A DNA stretch of 64,000 nt, from contig JARGPN010000016.1 in the NCBI GenBank assembly GCA_029213045.1, positions 124,001 through 188,000 of the forward strand, read 5' to 3'. Within the stretch, counting starts at the first letter, position 1; each line of letters starts with the position of its first letter. Both the position numbers and the translations under genes were made by a program. Below, piece by piece: positions 59,192 to 64,000 of the stretch. The DNA is from Alcanivoracaceae bacterium (lineage in GTDB: Bacteria > Pseudomonadota > Gammaproteobacteria > Pseudomonadales > Alcanivoracaceae). Below the pieces are notes generated by a model that was not told the DNA's origin, searched no databases, and saw only the letters and a program-made list of their open reading frames with translations.

Positions 59192-59998
59192 CTAAAGATC
59201 GAACACCAATTTTAAGCCAATCAGGAAAAGCACTAACGAAAATAAGCGCTTCAGGTTTTTTGCTGGCAAACGATGGGCAAATCGCGCGCCCACCCATGCC
59301 ATGGGAAAACTGGTCACCACTATACCGGCAACGGCTGGCAGGTAAATAAAGCCGACACTGCCCGGCGGCAAGGTTACATTCCAACCGCCGACAATAAAAC
59401 CAGCGCAACCGGCCAACGCTATGGGCAACCCGCAAGCCGCCGACGTGGCCACTGCGTACTGGATACGCACCCGCCACGCCCCCATCAACGGCACGGTCAT
59501 GGAACCCCCGCCAATACCGAACATGGCGGACACGCCGCCTATGAGGAGACCTGACAGGATCCGACCCGGCACAGCGGGGATTCGTTCCGGCAGATCCTCC
59601 GCTGGCACGCGTGCGCCGAAGAAGAACATTTGCGCCGCCACCAGCAACGACAACACCCCGAACCAACGCATTAGCGCCGCACCGTCGAGATGGCTAGCGA
59701 ACAACGCACCGACAAAAGCACCGACCAAGACGCCCGACGCCAGTGGCACGACAAGCTCTTTGCGCAGGGCGCCGTGGCGATAGTGAGCACTCACAGCGCT
59801 CACAGAGGTGACAATCATACAGGCCAATGACGTGGCCACTGCCTGCTGCGCCAACGTGGCCGAATCAAAGTCCAGCACATGAAAGACATACAGCAGCGCC
59901 GGCACCACCACTACACCGCCGCCGAGGCCCAATGTGCCCGACAGCAGACCGGCGACTACGCCCACCAATGCGCTGATCACAAATAATTCTGTATGCAC
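59192..59998 (-). CDS. TauE/SafE-family membrane permease
   Basis: A 268-residue protein with about eight membrane helices, the TauE/SafE (DUF81) layout. The two half-signatures appear as GLLSGTLGLGGGVVVVPAL and GGVSAMFGIGGGSMTVPLM. Members export or import sulfur compounds such as sulfite, sulfonates or sulfoacetate; the substrate here is unknown. The start is GTG 59998 with AAGGGG just upstream; a TTG six codons earlier is the alternative. Its stop abuts the lgt ATG, so the three genes TauE-lgt-thyA are one unit. Confidence 0.9.
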   Translation of the reverse strand: MHTELFVISALVGVVAGLLSGTLGLGGGVVVVPALLYVFHVLDFDSATLAQQAVATSLACMIVTSVSAVSAHYRHGALRKELVVPLASGVLVGAFVGALFASHLDGAALMRWFGVLSLLVAAQMFFFGARVPAEDLPERIPAVPGRILSGLLIGGVSAMFGIGGGSMTVPLMGAWRVRIQYAVATSAACGLPIALAGCAGFIVGGWNVTLPPGSVGFIYLPAVAGIVVTSFPMAWVGARFAHRLPAKNLKRLFSLVLFLIGLKLVFDL

Positions 59999-60086
59999 AC
60001 ATTCCCCTTGTATCAAGCGCGCTATGCTAGCATTCGCGTTTCATTCGGTCAGGCCGGATTCGTATTTGCACGGAGACACCCGAAGT

Positions 60087-60839
60087 ATGTGCATCATCCT
60101 CTTTGCATGGCAGCAACACCCTGATTTTCCTTTAATGGTCGCGGCCAACCGCGATGAATTTCACCATCGCCCCGCCGAAGCAGCGCGCTGGCGCGGCGAT
60201 TTACTCTGCGGGCTAGACCTCGCGGCAGGCGGCACCTGGTTAGGCCTTACCCGAGCAGGGCGTTTTGCTGCCGTCACCAACTACCGCGAACCCATCCAAG
60301 ATCAAACCGCCGGCGCTCGCTCGCGCGGCATGTTGCCCATGGGCTTTTTAGAAAGTGACGACGCACCAGAGCAATGGCTAAAGAAGATCGCGGCCGAACA
60401 AGATCAATACGGCGGTTTTAATTTGCTGGTGAGTGACAGCAAAGAACTGTGGTACATCGGCAACCGCGGCGCAGAACCGCAGGCGCTGGCACCGGGTATT
60501 TACGCCCTCAGTAACGGCCTGCTCGAAACCCAATGGCCCAAGACCGAACGCGGAAAAATGTTGATGCGTCAGTGCATCAATAACAATGCGGATACGGATC
60601 AAATATTGGATGTACTCGCTGACGACCAAGTACCGGAAGACGATCAACTGCCCAACACCGGGGTAGGCGTCGAGCTAGAAAGACTAGTCGCTCCAATATT
60701 TATTCAATCCGCCGCCTACGGTACACGCGCCAGCACGGCGATACGTTTTCATTCGGAAGGCGGCTTCGACTTTGCTGAACAGCGCTGGCAACCCGGCGGT
60801 GTAAAAGCAGGAGAGGCATCGTTTTTTACGCAGACGTAG
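60087..60839 (+). CDS. NRDE/TANGO2 family protein
   Basis: A 250-residue protein of the TANGO2 (DUF833) family. The N-terminus MCIILFAW puts Cys at position 2, as in Ntn-type members, and the name-giving NRDE lies in AANRDEFHHRP. GTWLGLTRAGRFAAVTNYR is another family segment. TANGO2 relatives are linked to heme handling in eukaryotes and some bacteria, which is notable as hemB lies about 2.8 kb away, but the role here is unproven. The start is ATG 60087; the frame is open upstream into the divergent gene. Confidence 0.9.
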   Translation: MCIILFAWQQHPDFPLMVAANRDEFHHRPAEAARWRGDLLCGLDLAAGGTWLGLTRAGRFAAVTNYREPIQDQTAGARSRGMLPMGFLESDDAPEQWLKKIAAEQDQYGGFNLLVSDSKELWYIGNRGAEPQALAPGIYALSNGLLETQWPKTERGKMLMRQCINNNADTDQILDVLADDQVPEDDQLPNTGVGVELERLVAPIFIQSAAYGTRASTAIRFHSEGGFDFAEQRWQPGGVKAGEASFFTQT

Positions 60840-60902
60840 ATTTAGAGCATCAATGCAGTGTGTTGAACGTCAACGCTTTACGCGGACACAGCAGCCCTTC
60901 GC

Positions 60903-61020
60903 TAGGCTGAATCGCTTGCAGGCAAGCACAAAAAACAAGCCGCACCGATTATGCTGTAGGAAAACACAGGCATCGCCAAGAACCCTGTGGGAGCTTGCCT
61001 GCAAGCGATACGACCTCTGC
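60903..61020. repeat. REPIN cassette, copy 1
   Basis: Two inverted REP motifs face each other: ATCGCTTGCAGGCAAGC (60911-60927) and its mirror within 60983-61009, preceded by CCCTGTGGGAG. A spacer of about 55 bases joins them. The whole 120-base unit recurs, about 90% alike by eye, at 61194-61317. Confidence 0.88.
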
Positions 61021-61193
61021 CCCCCCCTCACCTTGCAATGCCACCGCAACGCGTTTCAAGCACAGCATTGCGCTAAGTGAACTCTGCAAAAAATATTTTT
61101 TCAGTTTTTCTATTCACGGGAATGATGCGAGAAATTTAACTCTAGCGCTATTTCAAACGGGCGCAGGCCAGATTTTCCGTGACAGCATTCGGC

Positions 61194-61317
61194 TAGGCTG
61201 AATCGCTTGCAGGCAAGCGCCCACATAAACCAAGCCGCACCGATAACGCTGCAGAAAAACGCAGGCATCGCTAAGAACCCTGTGGGAGCTTGCCCGCAAG
61301 CGATACGGCCTCTGCAA
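61194..61317. repeat. REPIN cassette, copy 2
   Basis: Same layout as the previous cassette: ATCGCTTGCAGGCAAGC (61202-61218) followed by GCCCACA, a spacer including AAGCCGCACCGATAA, and the mirror motif at 61278-61304. The stretch 60840-61356 (517 bases) holds only these cassettes and an unassigned 170-base segment between them. Confidence 0.88.
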
Positions 61318-61356
61318 AACCCGCCCATCGGGCGACCTGACGTCGAAACATACTAA

Positions 61357-63492
61357 TCACAACCGCCAGCTATGAAATTTTTCTACCAACGCCAATAATT
61401 TCTGCGGCGCATTTTTTCTCTTCCATTCACCGGCAACAAACTTATTCGCTTCCATCAATGTCGGATAAGTATGAATGGTGCCGAGAATTTTATTCAGCCC
61501 CAATCCATGTTTCATTGCTAGCACATACTCTGCAATAAGTTCAGCCGCATGGTAACCAACAATTGTCACCCCAAGAATTTTATCTTTCCCAGGCACGGTC
61601 AGCACTTTAATAAAGCCATGTGCTTCATCATCGGCAATCGCACGATCCAAATCATCAATGCCATAACAGGTTATTTCATACTCGACATTCTTTGCCTTCG
61701 CTTCCGTTTCGTTTAACCCAACACGAGCCACTTCTGGCGAGGTAAACACGGCAAACGGAATCACCGAATAATCCACCGAAAACTTTTTTGCGAAGCCAAA
61801 CAATGCATTCACTGCCGCATACCACGCTTGGTGCCCCGCCACATGGGTAAACTGATACGGCCCTGCCACATCGCCGCAAACAAAAATGTTCGGGAATTTT
61901 GTCTGCAAATATTCATTGCTTTCTATAGTGCCGTTATCACGCACGGGAATACCCAACACATCCAAACCAAGACCTTGTGTGTTTCCCTCGCGCCCGACCG
62001 CAACCAATAGCTGGTCGCCGGTTAACCGCATTGCCTCGCCATCGCCTTTTGCAGGCATGCACTCAACCGTTTTCTCAGCACCGCCATTCGCAACACTGAC
62101 CACCCTCCATCCGGTTAAAACGCGAACACCGTCCGCCTCCAGCGAGGCATGCACTGCGTCACTCACATCTACATCGTCACGAAATAAAATACGGTCTAAA
62201 AATTCGACTATCGTCACGTCACTACCGAGCCGCCGGAACGCTTGCGCTAATTCGCAACCAATCGCACCGCCACCCATCACTACCAAATGCTTAGGCAGAC
62301 CTTTCAACTGCCATAAATTCTCAGAGGTTAAATAACCACTGCCCTGAAGACCTGGAATCGTCGGTATTTTTGGACGCCCTCCAGTGGCAATCACAATACT
62401 TCGTGTTGTGATTTCTCGACCATCAACTTCAACGCTCCACGGCGAAGTAATTCGCGCACGACCGGTAATGCAATCCACGCCCAACTCTGAATATCGCTCA
62501 ATGGAATCATGTGGTGCGATTTTCTTGATAACGCTTTGAATACGGTTCATTACTTTCGGAAAATCTGCGCCGTAGCTAACAAGCTTTAAGCCAAACTTAT
62601 CGCTGTGGTTTGCATAATGGTTAATTCGTGCTGAGCGGATGAGTGCTTTCGATGGCACGCATCCTGTGTTTAAACAATCACCACCCATTTTTTCAGATTC
62701 AACCAGTGATACTTTGGCTTTCACCGCCGCGGCGATATAGCTTGTCACCAAACCCGCCGCGCCCGCGCCGATCACAACGAGGTTTCTGTCATATTTTTTG
62801 GGCTTATGCCAACCGCTGTACGCCTTGTTTGCCTGCACGCGTTCGATAAAGAATCTCGCAAACCAAGGGAATAAGGCTAAAAAAATAAACGCGATGGCGA
62901 TGTCTACCGTGAACACATCGCGCAGGGATTCAATCTCGCCTAACGTTTGCCCTGCATACACAAACAACAATGTGCCCGGTAACATGCCTAGCTGACTAAC
63001 CCAGAAATAACGCGTGACAGAAATGCGCGTCAGACCCATCACCAGGTTCACCGCAAAAAATGGCACATACGCGATTAAGCGCAAGGTAAATAAATAGAAC
63101 GCACCGTCTCGATCCATGCCCACATTAATTTTTTCATACGAGGCGCTAAACTTTTTTGCGACCCAATCGTGCAGCAATACCCGCGACATCAACATTGCCA
63201 ATGTGGCACCCGTAGTACTCGCGAAAGACACCACAAGGGTGCCGGCGTACAAACCAAATACGGCACCGCCGAGCAGCGTCAGCAGCGCGGCACCCGGTAG
63301 CGATAACGCCGCCATCACCACGTAAACAAGAAAGTACATCAGCGCGATAAATAGGGGCCGCTCAGAAAATGCCTGCTGAAGCTCGGCCTGTTGCGCTTTG
63401 ATACCCGCTAACGTGAACACATCACCCAGCCCAAAAAACCACCACGCGCCAACCGCGGCGATGATCAGGGCCAGTATCACAAACTTTTTCAT
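61357..63492 (-). CDS. TVP38/DedA-like membrane domain fused to pyridine nucleotide-disulfide oxidoreductase
   Basis: A 711-residue fusion. Residues 1-225 are a TVP38/TMEM64 (SNARE-associated) domain with about five to six membrane helices, including the SLPGAALLTLLGGAVFG motif. Residues 235-711 are a lipoamide-dehydrogenase/mercuric-reductase-like flavoprotein with FAD motif GAGAAG (242-247), redox pair C273/C278 in GGDCLNTGCVPSK, and the C-terminal HTYPTLME acid-base motif. The start is ATG 63492 with CGGAG upstream; 37 codons of open frame before it show no family content. Substrate unknown. It is divergent from hemB. Confidence 0.88.
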   Translation of the reverse strand: MKKFVILALIIAAVGAWWFFGLGDVFTLAGIKAQQAELQQAFSERPLFIALMYFLVYVVMAALSLPGAALLTLLGGAVFGLYAGTLVVSFASTTGATLAMLMSRVLLHDWVAKKFSASYEKINVGMDRDGAFYLFTLRLIAYVPFFAVNLVMGLTRISVTRYFWVSQLGMLPGTLLFVYAGQTLGEIESLRDVFTVDIAIAFIFLALFPWFARFFIERVQANKAYSGWHKPKKYDRNLVVIGAGAAGLVTSYIAAAVKAKVSLVESEKMGGDCLNTGCVPSKALIRSARINHYANHSDKFGLKLVSYGADFPKVMNRIQSVIKKIAPHDSIERYSELGVDCITGRARITSPWSVEVDGREITTRSIVIATGGRPKIPTIPGLQGSGYLTSENLWQLKGLPKHLVVMGGGAIGCELAQAFRRLGSDVTIVEFLDRILFRDDVDVSDAVHASLEADGVRVLTGWRVVSVANGGAEKTVECMPAKGDGEAMRLTGDQLLVAVGREGNTQGLGLDVLGIPVRDNGTIESNEYLQTKFPNIFVCGDVAGPYQFTHVAGHQAWYAAVNALFGFAKKFSVDYSVIPFAVFTSPEVARVGLNETEAKAKNVEYEITCYGIDDLDRAIADDEAHGFIKVLTVPGKDKILGVTIVGYHAAELIAEYVLAMKHGLGLNKILGTIHTYPTLMEANKFVAGEWKRKNAPQKLLALVEKFHSWRL

Positions 63493-63645
63493 ACTTGCTG
63501 CTCCGTTGGGCGATGCATCTGCATGCGCCTTATATTGCGCCTTTCCGTTCGAACAGTACGTTTTCCGGCGCCCACACTCTAGAAACTCTTCCTTAGAGTC
63601 CACCGATCATTTCGCGTTACACTAATACGCATATCAACATTTTAA

Positions 63646-64000
<355 letters not shown>

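Noticed and set aside
60903-61317. The repeated cassettes read as a CRISPR array
   Set aside because: There are only two units, each internally inverted, with similar rather than unique spacers, and no cas genes are present.
60853-61328. Open frames of 68-75 codons across the REPIN cassettes
   Set aside because: Their codons are made from the repeats themselves; no ribosome sites or homologous content.

Overview
The window reads as a stretch of ordinary chromosome from a free-living gammaproteobacterium of the Pseudomonadales/Cellvibrionales type. Three things point that way: the gene content (LPS core genes, TolC, Lgt, lipid A acyltransferase, FimX), the gene order, which as far as I remember tracks Pseudomonas aeruginosa in several blocks (serB-fimX, parC/parE-yqiA-cpdA-nudF-thiC, waaA to hldE, waaG/waaC/waaF/ilvE/glnE, lgt-thyA), and Pseudomonas-like REP sequences. 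GC looks moderate by eye, so it is probably not Pseudomonas itself. I count 56 protein genes, two of them cut by the window edges. I see no rRNA, tRNA, prophage, insertion sequence or CRISPR array.

Region 1 (1-16.3 kb) is housekeeping: the end of an ABC-F ATPase (ybiT), a DUF2750 protein, a CvfB-like S1 protein, oligoribonuclease, a short-chain dehydrogenase, RsgA, a two-domain sulfurtransferase and phosphatidylserine decarboxylase. It continues with a YtjB-like membrane protein, phosphoserine phosphatase, the degenerate GGDEF/EAL protein FimX with a PilZ-like neighbour, and elongation factor P with its two modifying enzymes EpmA and EpmB.

Region 2 (16.3-21.5 kb) is the least understood. It holds an alpha/beta hydrolase, a membrane protein that joins a zinc ribbon to two pilin-like domains, and a two-gene unit (DUF6502 then a DUF5666 lipoprotein) whose promoter is overlaid by a perfect inverted repeat right at the start codon. 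A REP pair follows.

Region 3 (21.5-31.9 kb) carries topoisomerase IV (parC, parE, separated by a terminator), a tightly packed minus-strand run thiC-nudF-DUF1249-cpdA-yqiA, and tolC. Region 4 (31.9-46.5 kb) is the LPS core and surface-sugar block: waaA, a conserved FAD oxidoreductase/aldo-keto reductase pair, an O-antigen-ligase-like polytopic protein, two glycosyltransferases, hldE, a lipid A acyltransferase, waaG, a GT90/CAP10 enzyme, waaC, waaF, then ilvE.

Region 5 (46.6-64 kb) holds glnE, nfeD-qmcA, a stand-alone GspE/PilB-type ATPase, a DUF47-PiT phosphate transport pair, small envelope/unknown proteins, OsmC, folA, and the overlapping TauE-lgt-thyA run. A TANGO2/NRDE protein, a duplicated REPIN cassette, a TVP38-disulfide-reductase fusion and the start of hemB close the window.

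No clearly new multi-gene defence or mobile system is visible. The best candidates for undescribed biology are the DUF6502-DUF5666 unit with its start-codon palindrome, the zinc-ribbon/double-pilin membrane protein, and the REPIN cassettes. Statements about synteny with named species come from memory and were not checked by any search.
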